A stretch of 64,000 nt of DNA from Anthoceros angustus (lineage: Eukaryota; Streptophyta; Anthocerotopsida; Anthocerotales; Anthocerotaceae): assembly GCA_010909165.1 (NCBI GenBank), contig VJWM01000119.1:124001-188000 (forward strand), read 5' to 3'. Positions 10,007 to 21,170 of this stretch are shown piece by piece. The position numbers and the translations under genes were made by a program. Numbering within the stretch: the stretch's first letter is position 1; every line of letters begins with the position of its first letter. Below the pieces are notes generated by a model. It was given only the letters and a program-made list of their open reading frames with translations, did no database searches and was not told the DNA's origin.

Positions 10007-11674
10007 ATGGCCAGCACCTTGGCGCCCGCCGCCGGGGCGCGTCTCAGCGCCGGGCCCGCTGCGTCCTCGAATTCGCAATTCTGCAGCAATGCGGCGACAA
10101 TGCTGGTTGTGCGGAGGCAACGGAGACGGGGCGCGGTGCAGGTGCGGAACGCGGATTCGAACTCGGGTCCGCGGGAGAGCGGAATCGCGAAGGCGGGGGC
10201 GGGGAGGTCGTGGGTGAGCCCGGACTGGCTCACGTCGCTGGTGCGGCTGGGGAAAGGGGAGGACAGTTCCGGGATTCCTGTGGCCAGCGCGAAGCTGGAG
10301 GACGTGCAGGAGCTCCTGGGAGGCGCCTTGTTCCTGCCGCTCTTCAAGTGGATGCTGGAGTCCGGGCCGGTGTACCGGCTGGCCGCGGGGCCGCGGAACT
10401 TCGTGATTGTTGGAGACCCTGCCGTGGCCAAGCATGTGCTGCGGCAGTACGGGAAGTACTCCAAGGGCCTGGTGGCGGAGGTGTCGCAGTTCCTCTTCGG
10501 GGATGGCTTCGCTGTGGCCGAGGGGGAGCTCTGGACGGTGCGGAGGCGCGCCGTGCTGCCGTCGCTGCACAAGAAGTACCTGCAAACCATGGTGGACAGG
10601 GTGTTCAACAGGTGCGCGGAGCGGCTGGTGCAGAAGCTGGAGGCCGCGGCGGGGACGGGAGCAGTGGTGAACATGGAGGCCAGGTTCTCGCAGCTCACTC
10701 TGGACATTATCGGGCTCTCCGTCTTCAACTTCGACTTCGACTCTCTCACGTCTGACAGTCCCGTGATCGAGGCCGTGTACACTGCGCTCAAGGAGACGGA
10801 GTCCCGGGCCACCGACATCCTGCCCTACTGGCAGGTCCCGCTGCTGTGCCAGATTGTGCCCCGGCAGCGGAAGGCGGCCAGGGCGGTTGCTGTGATCCGG
10901 GAGACCACGGAACAGCTGGTTGCCAAGTGCAAGGCCATGGTGGAGGCGGAGCAGGAGAGTGTCGAAGGAGAGGAGTACGTCAACGAGGCCGACCCCAGCG
11001 TGCTGCGCTTCCTGCTGGCCAGTAGGGAGGAGGTGAGCAGCACGCAGCTCCGGGACGACCTGCTGTCCATGCTGGTGGCCGGGCACGAGACCACCGGCTC
11101 CGTGCTCACCTGGACAGTGTATCTGTTGAGTAAGAACCCGGGCCCTCTGAAGAAGGTGCAGGAGGAGCTGGAGAGGGTGCTGGGAGGAAGGAAGCCGGAA
11201 TTTGAAGATGTCAGGGAGCTCAAGTACCTGACCAGGTGCATCAACGAGTCTATGAGGCTCTACCCGCACCCTCCCGTGCTGATCCGCAGGGCGCAGGAAC
11301 CGGATGTGCTGCCTGGAGGCTACAGAGTGGAAGCAGGGCAGGATGTCATGATCTCTGTCTACAATGTGCATCACTCCCCCAGCGTGTGGGACAGGGCCGA
11401 GGAGTTCATACCTGAAAGGTTTGATCTGGAAGGGCCTGTTCCAAACGAGAGCAACACGGACTTCCGCTTCATTCCCTTCAGCGGAGGACCTAGGAAGTGC
11501 GTGGGAGACCAGTTCGCTATGCTGGAAGCCACCGTGGCTCTGGCTGTGCTCCTGCAGAAGTTCGAATTCGACCTTGTCCCTGACCATGTAATAGGCATGA
11601 CCACGGGAGCTACAATCCATACAACCACTGGCTTGCTAATGACAGTCAGATCCGCTCAGAAAGACCGCTCCTGA
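10007..11674 (+). CDS. CYP97A: CYP97A carotenoid beta-ring hydroxylase (LUT5-like)
   Basis: One uninterrupted exon of 555 residues. The ATG at 10007 has a strong context (GCCGCC before it) and opens [10 protein letters not shown], a transit-peptide-like N-terminus; an in-frame ATG at 9929 would add 26 residues. CYP97A-specific blocks are nearly unchanged: [53 protein letters not shown]450 motifs are the I-helix AGHETTGS (about residue 358), ESMR of ExxR, FIPERFD, and heme-binding [13 protein letters not shown]. Plastid CYP97A hydroxylates the beta-ring of alpha- and beta-carotene on the way to lutein. Arabidopsis LUT5 has many introns as I recall it, so the absence of any here is unusual. All catalytic motifs are intact. 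Confidence 0.93.
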   Translation: MASTLAPAAGARLSAGPAASSNSQFCSNAATMLVVRRQRRRGAVQVRNADSNSGPRESGIAKAGAGRSWVSPDWLTSLVRLGKGEDSSGIPVASAKLEDVQELLGGALFLPLFKWMLESGPVYRLAAGPRNFVIVGDPAVAKHVLRQYGKYSKGLVAEVSQFLFGDGFAVAEGELWTVRRRAVLPSLHKKYLQTMVDRVFNRCAERLVQKLEAAAGTGAVVNMEARFSQLTLDIIGLSVFNFDFDSLTSDSPVIEAVYTALKETESRATDILPYWQVPLLCQIVPRQRKAARAVAVIRETTEQLVAKCKAMVEAEQESVEGEEYVNEADPSVLRFLLASREEVSSTQLRDDLLSMLVAGHETTGSVLTWTVYLLSKNPGPLKKVQEELERVLGGRKPEFEDVRELKYLTRCINESMRLYPHPPVLIRRAQEPDVLPGGYRVEAGQDVMISVYNVHHSPSVWDRAEEFIPERFDLEGPVPNESNTDFRFIPFSGGPRKCVGDQFAMLEATVALAVLLQKFEFDLVPDHVIGMTTGATIHTTTGLLMTVRSAQKDRS

Positions 11675-11932
11675 GCTGGTCCGTATATAGGTTCAGATAA
11701 CATAAATTCATAGCGCCACCGAAAACTTCATTCGGTTGGATACTCCGTGCCCGTAGACAGGCAAAAAGCTACAGTCAAGAACCGACCGAGGGAGAAACCG
11801 ACAGTATGAAATGGAACACATCCACCTTCAACGTCCAGCATAACTGCCGAGAAAGGACTCTTCCAAGTAAACAATTATCCAAAATTGACAAATTGATGTG
11901 CCGGCCACCGGAGCACAGTCAGAAAGGGGGCC
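11675..11932. other. Convergent 3' region between CYP97A and eL21
   Basis: About 260 bases with no ORF. It holds the 3' ends of CYP97A (+) and the eL21 gene (-). Confidence 0.5.
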
Positions 11933-12579
11933 TCAATACCCTCCCTTGAGGTCATTGACCACATCATAGGGGATCGGCGTGACAGTCTCCAGGGTAGCTC
12001 CCTCCAGAACAAACCCTGGCTTGGGTCCCGCAGGCTGCCTCTTGGTGGAAATCCTCCTCTCCCCCTTGGCCTTGGCTTCGGCCTTGAGAAGGTCATTCCT
12101 CTTCCGCCTCTCGATGAACTCCTCCCTGCACCGGGATGGCTGAACGTGCTCGATGCGAACATGAATTCGCTTGTTGATGATCCTATTTCCAACCTGCAAA
12201 CACACATGCCGTTCCTCCAAGGTCACTGGAACTTGCAGGCAGAAGATGCCAGCACAAGCAAAATCAGGAAGCAAATTTCCAAACCTCCGGCCACAAAGCC
12301 CTAATACATCGATCTTGCAAAGGCGAAGCTGAAAACACGAACCTGCTTGTTGACGACCACGCCTATGGCACGCTTGGTGACGTTCCACACGTATCCAGTG
12401 CGGCCGTGGTAGAACTTGTGTGGCATGCCCTTGTGCACAGCTCCATTCACCTTGATGTCGACATAGTCGCCGATCTTGTAGTTGCGAAGGTAGGTGGTAA
12501 GCGGGATGTAACCCTTGTGCCTGAAGGGCCGCGAGAAGAGGTCCCGCGTCCGCGACCGCACTCCGTGACCAGCCGGCAT
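11933..12579 (-). CDS. RPL21: Cytosolic 60S ribosomal protein eL21
   Basis: Two exons, 12343-12579 and 11933-12193, join after NKQ to give 165 residues, the usual family length. The start [20 protein letters not shown] and the following [30 protein letters not shown] and [21 protein letters not shown] are textbook eL21. Exon 2 gives [18 protein letters not shown] and ends [12 protein letters not shown]. It binds rRNA in the large subunit. It is head to head with the tryptophanyl-tRNA synthetase gene about 300 bases away, so both neighbours are translation genes. Confidence 0.96.
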
Positions 12580-12884
12580 GGTTGCTGCTCTCCTTCCGCG
12601 TCCGCCAACCGCAGCTGCTTCTCTTGAAAAGAAGCAGGCTGGAGGTCACTCTGCCGTCATATACTGCTAGGGTTCAGGGGATATGCATATTCATCTGGGC
12701 TTTGCTCGTTTTGGCAGATTTGCCCACCATGCCCTAACCAGAGGGGTTCATTTGTTCATTTTTGCTTTCGCCAGTTTTGCCATTTGCGCCAAGCAGGCCC
12801 TAATTCGACAGGAATATCGCCATATTCTGCCCTTTCTACGTTTGGCTTCTCAGAGGATCGTCGGTTCAGCCACATGCAGGCACG
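12580..12884. promoter_or_regulatory. Divergent promoter region of eL21 and TrpRS
   Basis: 305 bases between two start codons. TGGGCT at 12696-12701 is a site II-type element. Near 12669, CTAGGGTTC reads as a telo-box-like GAACCCTAG on the minus strand. Both motifs are typical of plant ribosomal-protein promoters. Their function here is inferred. Confidence 0.4.
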
Positions 12885-15235
12885 ATGGGCCAAAATGGAG
12901 TCGAATCTGAGGATGCAAAACCGCATTCAGAGAAGCAGGCAGCGGAGGTGAAAAAGCAAGAGGAGACGGAAGCTGAGCAGGTGGTGACGCCATGGGAGGT
13001 ATCGAGTAAAGCCGGGGGCATTGATTATGACAAGCTCATTCAGCAATTCGGTTGCCAGAAGCTGGAGCCTTCTCTGGTGGAAAGAATTGAGAAGGTTACC
13101 GGACAGCCCGCCCATCCCTTTCTCCGCCGGGGTGCGTTTTTTGCTCACAGGTTGGCTGAATTCCCTCTCCAAATTTGCTAGAATTCGACTACAGTTTATG
13201 GGAATGCTTTGAGTTCTGACGGGGTTGTGGAATCGTGCATCTTTCTTAGAGAATTGGACAAAATCCTAGATGCTTACGAGAAAGGGGAAAAGTTTTACCT
13301 CTACACCGGTAGGGGCCCCTCCTCGGAGGCGCTACATCTGGGTCATCTAGTGCCCTTTTTGTTTACCAAGTAGGTGTGACTTCAACCCAGCTCACCGTGT
13401 CTCTGTTTAATGAGTGTACACCATGGAATGTGATGGACTGCGGTGGACTGCATTGTCCTCGAGCTTCGTGCATGAGTTTAAGTCGACTGCGATTTCGTTC
13501 TTATGATGCTCAGGAGCTGGTTCCTTGCAGGTACTTGCAAGATGTCTTCAAGGTGCCCCTGGTTGTGCAGCTTACGGACGATGAGAAGTTTTTCTGGAAG
13601 GATTTGACGATTGAAGAGAGCAAACGTTTGGCGCGAGAGAATGCCAAAGATATAATTGCATGTGGCTTTGATGTGAAGAGGACGTTCATCTTCACTGATT
13701 TTGATTATGTTGGCGGGTAAGTGAAGGTTGCTGCTCTCGACCACCGATCCTTGAGTTGTTGGACAACTTCCTTTCTTTTAACAAATGATTTTCAACTGCC
13801 TCAGCGCCTTCTATGAGAACATGTGCCTGGTTGCGAAAGCGGTGACATACAATCAGGTATACGGTAGCTCTGTGTTTTAATAAATCACGGCTCAGTCTGA
13901 TCGGCCTGCTTTATCTGTTTGTGTCAACTTCAGTGACCTGAGCAAGTGTACAGTTTCCGTTGGCAGGTCCGAGGGATATTTGGTTTTGTTGGTGAAGACC
14001 ACATTGGCAAATCGAGTTTCCCACCCGTCCAGGTGAGACGTCTGTTCCCATGTTTCAGATTCTTTGCGTGGCGTGCATTTCAAGGAGCACCCAGTCTGTT
14101 TGTCTTAGCATCCGCTTATTGTCTGTTGCAGGCTGTTCCATCATTTCCTACATCGTTCCCACAGCTTTTTGGGAGGCAAAATAAGAAGAGTGTCCGCTGT
14201 CTAATACCTTGTGCGATAGATCAGGTTATTACCTCCTCCCGTCTTTGATGCTGAAGACTTTCAGTCCGGGAAGCCTCTTTGACCTTTTTCCGTTTTGTAC
14301 AATGTGTAGGATCCCTATTTCCGCATGACACGAGATGTTGCCCCACGTCTTGGATTTCATAAACCAGCTCTTGTGGAATCAAGGTTTTTCCCGTCTTTAC
14401 AGGTAACCATCAGCAGGTGCTTGTTGCAGAATCAAACACATTTGTAGCAAGAGTTTCTGTTTGTTTCTGAAGGATGTGTGCTGCATTTTGGTCTAAATCT
14501 TTGGCAGCTTTTGCTGTAGGGGGAGAGCACAAAAATGTCAGCCAGTGACGCCAATTCAGCCATTTATGTCACAGATACTCCAAAACAGATCAAAACAAAG
14601 GTGATAGTGTGCTACTGCGATCCTCTAGGTGCTTTGCAATGATATCTTAGCTTGTCTGCGCTAATACTTGGTGATTTCAGATCAATAGGTATGCCTTCTC
14701 TGGGGGAGGAGACACCATTGAGAAGCATCGTGAGTTTGGAGCAAACTTGGAGGTTAGCATTACTGATTATTACAGGTAAGCAGCAACTGTGTGGTTGTAG
14801 CTTTCCATTGACAAGTTGATTGAACATTCCATGCAGGTCGATGTGTCAGTGAAGTATCTCTCCTTCTTTCTCAACGATGATGCAAAGCTTGAAAAAATTA
14901 AGGAGGTGACTCTTGCTTTTCTCAAATACTCGTCTCCCCCCTCTCTAGGCATCTGTTTGGACTTACAGTGCCTTCCTGCTTGCACACACAGGAATATGGA
15001 GCAGGCAAAATGTTGACGGGTGAGGTGAAGAAGGAATTGATTGAGGTCCTGACAGACCTCGTCGAGAACCATCGCAAAGCCCGTGCTGCAGTGACCGACG
15101 AGGTAAGACCTCCTCCCCGGGCATTGACAGTATACCATTTAGACAACGCCTGGCACTGACTTAACTGCTTCTTATTGTTTGCAGATTGTGGACGAGTTCA
15201 TGAGAGTCAGAGAACTGCCTCATATGTTTGGATGA
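12885..15235 (+). CDS. Cytosolic tryptophanyl-tRNA synthetase
   Basis: Twelve exons join in phase: 12885-13150, 13250-13369, 13531-13716, 13805-13856, 13967-14032, 14132-14224, 14310-14402, 14520-14600, 14681-14752, 14837-14905, 14992-15102 and 15185-15235, for 419 residues. The HIGH-type ATP motif is [10 protein letters not shown], followed by [45 protein letters not shown] and the KMSKS-type loop [14 protein letters not shown]. The end, [15 protein letters not shown], fits the eukaryotic cytosolic form (Arabidopsis At3g04600 type). An acidic N-terminal extension before [20 protein letters not shown] is usual. It charges tRNA-Trp. Introns are 77-161 bases. Confidence 0.95.
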
Positions 15236-16222
15236 AGAAGAATCGCTGGCAATCGGACAACAAGCAATACTTATTTGCACTCAAATATGCGCAACCTGTG
15301 ATGCACTACAAATTGTAGTACATTTCGGAAACACATAGCTGCTGGTGGTACCCGCACATTATGGGACACTGCCACTTGTAGTGCAGTTGGTATGGAACTA
15401 GGCGATGGAACGGAAGTTGGTTAGTTGGGACCAGCTTACCATTTGTTACTATTAATTGGCAATTAAACAGTATGCCGAGATCCTGCGCGATGTTCCAGGA
15501 CGGCACGCTTCTTGCTGGAGACTGGTGGACACACGAGGCACGTAGTTGCTGTCCCCTATGGAAAGGTCTCCACGTCCCAAGTCATAGTAGACTTCAACAC
15601 ATACCTTCCCAACGACAAAGGTGCTTGGTAATGTCTGCCAGTCTCGGGTGGAGCGGTCACGCAGGTGCGATCTTTGTGTGGACTAGGGAACTCATGGAAG
15701 AGGAAGAAGAAAAAGCAGTGTCCAGATTCTCAGGAACATGGTCAACAACTTGGAACTACAATGCATATAGCAAGATTCCAGCTCTCACAGCAAAGGGATT
15801 TTACCAGCTTTGCCTTGAGAACTTCCAGTCTAAGCATAGTGCAGCGTCTAATCTGGCAGCCAGGATACTTCGAGTAGAAAACCCCTAAACTACGGAAACA
15901 GAAAACGAGCAAGAACGTCGAGTCTCTCCTTTCACCTGTTCTAGTACAGTTTGTGCAGCACAGCACACTTATTCCCTCCCCTTCAGTCCCTATAATACAC
16001 CTTAACTCCAGTCTTTGCTACTCTTCAGAGGGCATCCCATCGTCTGGATGGGACACCCTCCATGTAGCCTGACAATTCCAAGACCAACCCCCAAGACCAC
16101 CCACCTGATTTTGGCTGCCGGTGGGAGTGACCGAGGGACTGCAACTCCTCCCGGCAAGCAAAATCACATCGGACTGTCAAGAAATCCAAGACCCATCTGC
16201 GATACCAAACAGTAGAAGTTCT
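15236..16222. other. Intergenic; unrecognised ORF 15472-15888
   Basis: Between TrpRS (+) and the receptor kinase (-), whose 3' ends converge. A 138-codon plus-strand ORF at 15472-15888 matches no family I recognise. It has an odd composition (short runs of Glu and Trp) and probably is not a gene; part may be TrpRS 3' UTR. Confidence 0.4.
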
Positions 16223-18817
16223 TCACCTGCCCTGGGGATTTACCAACTGCGAGAACACCGCACTGGAGTTCACATCTTCGGAGTCGACTTGGCTTCCCAG
16301 GCTCTGACTGTCGGTGGTGTTGGTGACATCGGAGCTGCCCAGCCCACCTGGGCGAAGGGGCAGCTCCATGCTGCGATTCACGCTGTCTTCCATGAGATGG
16401 TTCTCAATGGAGGTCTCCTGGAGCTGAAGGGCATACTCGAGGTTCCACAGCACGTCTCCCATGGAGGGCCTGTCAATGCCCTGCTCTTGCAGGCACTTTT
16501 CAGCGATTTCTCCAAACTTCTTCAGCGACTCCGGGTTGCAGTAACCCTTCAGCTTGGGATCGATGATCTGATCCAGCATCCCCAATCTCTGCCAATGCAT
16601 GGCCCACTCAGCCATGTTCACCTGCTCCCGGGGGAGTGCAGGATTGATGGCCGGCCTAGCACAAAGCACCTCCATCAGCACAACACCGAATGAGTAGACA
16701 TCGCTCTTCTCTGTCAGCTGCTGCCTCCGGAAGTACTCAGGGTCCAGGTAGCCAAAACTTCCCTTCACAGCAGTGCTCACGTGAGTGCGGTCCAAGGTAG
16801 GCCCAGTTTTGGACAGCCCGAAATCCGCAACCTTGGCCACAAAGTTCTCATCCAGGAGGATATTAGTAGTCTTCACGTCCCTGTGGATGATGCCCTGGTC
16901 TGCACCAGTGTGGAGATAATGCAGGCCCCTGGCAGCACCGATGCAAATCTCCAGCCTCTGCCGCCAGGAGAGAGCCGGGAGCTCGGACCCGTACAGATGA
17001 CCCCGAAGAGGCCCGTTGGCCATATAGTCGTACACTAGGATCATCTCCGAGTGCTCCTCGCAGTACCCAATAAGGGACACCAGATGTCGGTGCCTCAGCT
17101 TGGAGAGCATCTCGATTTCAGTCTGGAACTCAGTCAGCCCCTGCTCCGACCGAGGGTTGCCCCTCTTCACCGCCACCTTGGTGCCATCCTCGATCTGCCC
17201 CCTGTACACCTTCCCGAACCCACCAACTCCCAGCAGCAGCATCTCGTCGAAGTTGTTGGTTGCCTCCAGCAGCTCTGCGAAGGTGAAATACCGACCCAGG
17301 TTGGACGGCACAGACGACACATAGCTCCCAGTTCCACTCTTCAGTGACAGAGTGGACACCTTGCTGGCAGTACTGGCAGAGTTGCCTCCATGAGAAGCCA
17401 GCGGCAGCCATGCCGGACTGCTGTCATCCTTGTCCTTCTTCCCCTTCCTTGCACGGTAGCAAAGCAGGGCCACCACCCCCAGCACCACCAAAACCGCCAC
17501 AGCCCCAACCACCGCTCCAACCACAGGCAAGGCACTACTACTTTTACTCTTGCTGCCAGGAACCACATCAACCGGCGGAACGATTGCAACACCAGCACCT
17601 GCCAAGCTCGACCCGGAGTTGTTCAGCTTCAAGATCTCAAGGCCGTTAAGAATAGCGTCGTATGTCTGCTGGTTGGTCCCGGTTGGCCCAATCTGCACCC
17701 ACAATATCGGATCCGTCCCAGTGAGCATGTTAACAAGATAATCCATGTAATATGCCGTGTCGGGAACAGTCAGCTGCTGAATGAGATCCAAGTTCATCGT
17801 GGCAGTAGCATTGTTAAGGAACACATTGAAAACCCGCTGATTGGGGGCACTGTACTCAATCTCCGCGAAATGCAAACGCACATAGTAGTAAAACCCTAAG
17901 TCGACCGGGAAGATCCAGCTGATGTTCACTCTCGAGGTCACCTGTAAGCCAATGGTGCGGGCCGTGCTGTAAACCGACCTCGGAGCAGTGTACTCTGGCA
18001 GATTGGCAGGGTAAATAATGTCACCAGGAGCAGCCGGAGTAGGAACAGCACCCCTAGCCGCACCCCAAAGGTACCCATCATCCGCCTCCCAGATCCTGCT
18101 CAGACTGGAGTCCTGAGCAGGACCCACTCTCTGCCCTCCCACATTCAGCCTATACATCGTCTGTAAACCGAACCCCGGGACGCCGATCTCCACCTGGCGT
18201 AGCCCATAGCTCGCATCGTCCCCATACAAGGCCGGAGAGGGCATGGACACCAGCTCCAATGCGTTCACGAAAGCATAAGACCCCGCAACCGGATCGAAGA
18301 TGACGCTGAAGCTGGTCCCGGAAACGTTGAACGAATACTCCTTGAACACAAGCGGGCTGCTGCTCCCACTCGCCGCCACCCCACTGAAGTTGGAGAGCAG
18401 CAGGTACTGGTCCGTGCTCACGGAGAAGAGGGACTTGGCCGGATCGAACACCCCAGAAGCGAAGGCCACGAAATGCAGGCGCAGCCAGTACCTCCCGGGG
18501 ACCACCGTGAAGGAGTAGGACGCCCTGGCGGTAAAGAACCGGGCGGTCTGGTAGAGCACTGGATCCAGCGTGTTGCTCAGCAGGCCCGAGGAGTTGGCGG
18601 AAGCGGCCCCGATCTGGCCCGAGCTCACGTACTTGGTGCCCACGTCCCCGGTCCAGACGAACCCGGTGCTGGCGTTGGTCGTCCCGGTAGCCCCGCAGTC
18701 CAGCAGCACGCTGGTGGCCGTGAAGGTCCCCGCCGCATCAACCTTCCCGATCGCGAGCAGGAGAAGGAGCGGAAACAGCAGAAGCAGCAGGACAGCGCAT
18801 TTTCTTGGCCCCGCCAT
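16223..18817 (-). CDS. CrRLK1L malectin-like receptor kinase (THESEUS/HERK-like)
   Basis: One exon of 864 residues; intronless genes are the rule in this family. A signal peptide (MAGPRKCAVLLLLLFPLLLL) leads into a two-part malectin-like ectodomain with TATSVLLDCGATGTTNA, RYWLRLHFVAF and YYYVRLHFAEIEY. One transmembrane helix lies at about residues 430-455, followed by basic residues. The Ser/Thr kinase has [11 protein letters not shown] (P-loop), VAVKRG, HRDVKTTNILLDE, DFGLSKTGPTLD and GSFGYLDPEYFRRQQLTEKS, so it should be active. Such receptors sense wall integrity or RALF peptides at the plasma membrane. The juxtamembrane FTFAELLEATNNFDEM and the kinase are closest to THESEUS1/HERK. Confidence 0.94.
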   Translation of the reverse strand: MAGPRKCAVLLLLLFPLLLLLAIGKVDAAGTFTATSVLLDCGATGTTNASTGFVWTGDVGTKYVSSGQIGAASANSSGLLSNTLDPVLYQTARFFTARASYSFTVVPGRYWLRLHFVAFASGVFDPAKSLFSVSTDQYLLLSNFSGVAASGSSSPLVFKEYSFNVSGTSFSVIFDPVAGSYAFVNALELVSMPSPALYGDDASYGLRQVEIGVPGFGLQTMYRLNVGGQRVGPAQDSSLSRIWEADDGYLWGAARGAVPTPAAPGDIIYPANLPEYTAPRSVYSTARTIGLQVTSRVNISWIFPVDLGFYYYVRLHFAEIEYSAPNQRVFNVFLNNATATMNLDLIQQLTVPDTAYYMDYLVNMLTGTDPILWVQIGPTGTNQQTYDAILNGLEILKLNNSGSSLAGAGVAIVPPVDVVPGSKSKSSSALPVVGAVVGAVAVLVVLGVVALLCYRARKGKKDKDDSSPAWLPLASHGGNSASTASKVSTLSLKSGTGSYVSSVPSNLGRYFTFAELLEATNNFDEMLLLGVGGFGKVYRGQIEDGTKVAVKRGNPRSEQGLTEFQTEIEMLSKLRHRHLVSLIGYCEEHSEMILVYDYMANGPLRGHLYGSELPALSWRQRLEICIGAARGLHYLHTGADQGIIHRDVKTTNILLDENFVAKVADFGLSKTGPTLDRTHVSTAVKGSFGYLDPEYFRRQQLTEKSDVYSFGVVLMEVLCARPAINPALPREQVNMAEWAMHWQRLGMLDQIIDPKLKGYCNPESLKKFGEIAEKCLQEQGIDRPSMGDVLWNLEYALQLQETSIENHLMEDSVNRSMELPLRPGGLGSSDVTNTTDSQSLGSQVDSEDVNSSAVFSQLVNPQGR

Positions 18818-19139
18818 GGCCAGCTCCTCGCAAGCTCAAGCGCTCCCGCCTTCGATGCCCCGCGTCTCGAATCGCCCAAGATCCACACCCCGGCAATGCA
18901 GAGCGGAGAGGGAGGCGATCATGAATATCAGGGCCTGCAATGCGTGAGCGGGAGCTGGCAAGCCCTCACTGGGATCAGGCGCCCACCACGGCCCAGCAGG
19001 CTGCAGCTGGTCGCAGGGTTGCTGCTGCCGCTGCGGGGAAGGCTGGTTCCTGACAGCCCATCACCAGGACGGCCAGCCTGGCTCGGCGCCAACTCGGGTC
19101 AGCTTCACACCCAACTTGCCATACTGTTTGACCTATGAA

Positions 19140-20640
19140 CACATATATAGACTTCAAACATTAAAACTGTCGATAATACTTTTTGGAGAACTTTTATATT
19201 TGCATATCGTCGATATTTTTTAAGCAATATTTGTTAAACTAATGGTTACCAATGAACAAAATAATATAAAATATAAAAACTTACAAAACATCCTCTCCAC
19301 ACTACAGAAGTTATATTATTTGGATTTAATGATGAACTTTGTTTTCAAAGGAGGTATTTGTTGGTACGATAAGACCATCTACACTAGTTTTTATTATTAG
19401 CACAGGCAGTTCCGTATATTATTAGCACAGGCAGGCAATTAGTTCTGTCGAACTGAGGTCCATTCAGTACAGTTCAATTCGTCGAATTTTGTGTCAGTTA
19501 AACAATTCAATTTTGATTACATCAACTCAGTAGGATTTTCGAACTAAACAATCCGGTGAACTGTTGTTAGCGAAAAGCGAATTGTGACTTCTCGGATAGG
19601 TATATATAACTGAGAAAAATTTAGCTCTCAACTGAACAAGATGCCATACAATAGCTTGATTTAATCAACAAGATGTCATATAATGGCTCGATTTAATTCT
19701 GATTATCAAATCGTATCATTGGATGGTATCGCCCAACATCGGCCCTAGGGCTGATTTCCGAGTCATGTCTCATCAATGATTCCTCTCATAAGTAGTAATC
19801 GTACTTGTGGTAAAATGGGAAGCCAGCTTCACCTTCCTAGTAGTGGCTTGAGCCAAGCCCAGCTAAGTCTTGAAAACAACACGCAAGCTCGAGGGTGAGT
19901 TGAAACATAAGATCAAAATTTTTGTATGAAAAGTGATTAACTACGGTGACTAGTAAAAGCAAAATATATAATACGTTTTCTTTCACCTCAGTTCGTATGA
20001 ACTGGGAGGAACTCAACCCGTAGCTAATTATTACTTGGTGCATCAACGCATTGTCAGAAACTGGTTGCCATTGGTTGCCATAATAGATTGTGTCTGTGCG
20101 CTAGTTCGAGCTGAGTTCAATGCTGACTTGGCCTGGAAGTGACTCTAACTGGGATTCCAAACTCTGAGTCCATATAGGTCCTAAGAGAAGTCTCAAACAC
20201 CTGACTATATTCTTAATTGAATAGATGCAATATTTATATTTTGTGAATATAATTTTAGATTATAAATTTTTAAAATACATCAGTTTTTTGTCAAAAAGGC
20301 CACAATACAAATCCTAACTAGTCCTCCCTCATGGAGATGAAAAAAAACGGATCATGACATCCTTGGCAAGATGGATTATTTATATTCCACTTAATTTAGA
20401 GGGGTATGAAGGGTGAACGTTACTACATGTCAGGTATGTTAGTGAGGGTTGGAACGAATTTAAAACAATTAGCTTATATCATGGGGGCTGAAGGAGCTTA
20501 CAACAATGAGGTGTATATTAAGGGCTCAAGGGTCTTACAACACCTAAAATATGTTCAAGAGAGGCCACGGGAATCCAAGAACCTTACAACAACAAGTGTA
20601 TATTATGGGCTTGTCCTGTAGTAGCATGGTTCCAGGAGGT
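19140..20640. repeat. Left member of a dispersed repeat pair flanking the neprosin gene
   Basis: Two segments here, about 19150-19390 and 20200-20600, are recognisably repeated in the same order and orientation at about 23160-23400 and 23760-24200. Shared landmarks include TCGATATTTTTTAA, CATCCTCTCCAC, CAAATCCTAACTAGTCCTCC and TCAAGGGTCTTACAA. The middle (19400-20190) is unique AT-rich DNA with no gene. The copies are clearly diverged. The parent element is unknown. Confidence 0.65.
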
Positions 20641-20920
20641 GCATGGTCTAGCCATCGCGGCATACGGGCAAGGGTATGCATTTGTAGAGTGGTTGTATCT
20701 ATACGGCCTACCGTCCTACCTACCAACTCGGATTAGCTTCACACTCAACTCGCCACACTGTTTGACCGAGTCTTTTATAATGTTTATTTTTTTAATTTTA
20801 ATAAAATAATATTAAATTATGAAGTCTTGACCGTCAAACTTTCATGCCACCATGTGTTGACTACAATCTCCTTCAACCTTTAACAAAGTTTGGTAAGACA
20901 ATGCTCCATTCAGTCTAATC

Positions 20921-21170
20921 CACCCTCTGCTTCATTCAGTCACCCTCTACTTCATTCAATCACCCTATGCTTCATTGACTCACCCTCTACTTCATTCACT
21001 CACCCGCTGCTTCATTCAATCACCCTTTGCTTCATTCAGACACCCTCTGCTTCATTCAGTCACCCTCTGTTTCATTCACTCACCCTCTGCTCCATTCACT
21101 CACCCTCTGCTCCATTCACTCACCCTCTGCTCCTTTCACTCACCCTCTGCTCCATTCACTCACCCTCTCC
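20921..21170. repeat. 20-base minisatellite, about 12.5 units
   Basis: Twelve full units and one half unit of a 20-base sequence (consensus CACCCTCTGCTTCATTCACT) run without spacing. On the minus strand most unit junctions read AGGGTGAGTGA, which contains GTGAGT, the best 5' splice-site core. The array abuts and slightly overlaps the 3' end of the neprosin coding region. Confidence 0.9.

Noticed and set aside
9917-11620. 567-codon minus-strand ORF opposite CYP97A
   Set aside because: A shadow of a GC-rich exon; composition is Arg/His/Pro/Leu-heavy and the other strand encodes a fully conserved P450.
21027-21170. CRISPR-like regular array
   Set aside because: Units are contiguous 20-mers without unique spacers, in a plant nuclear context.
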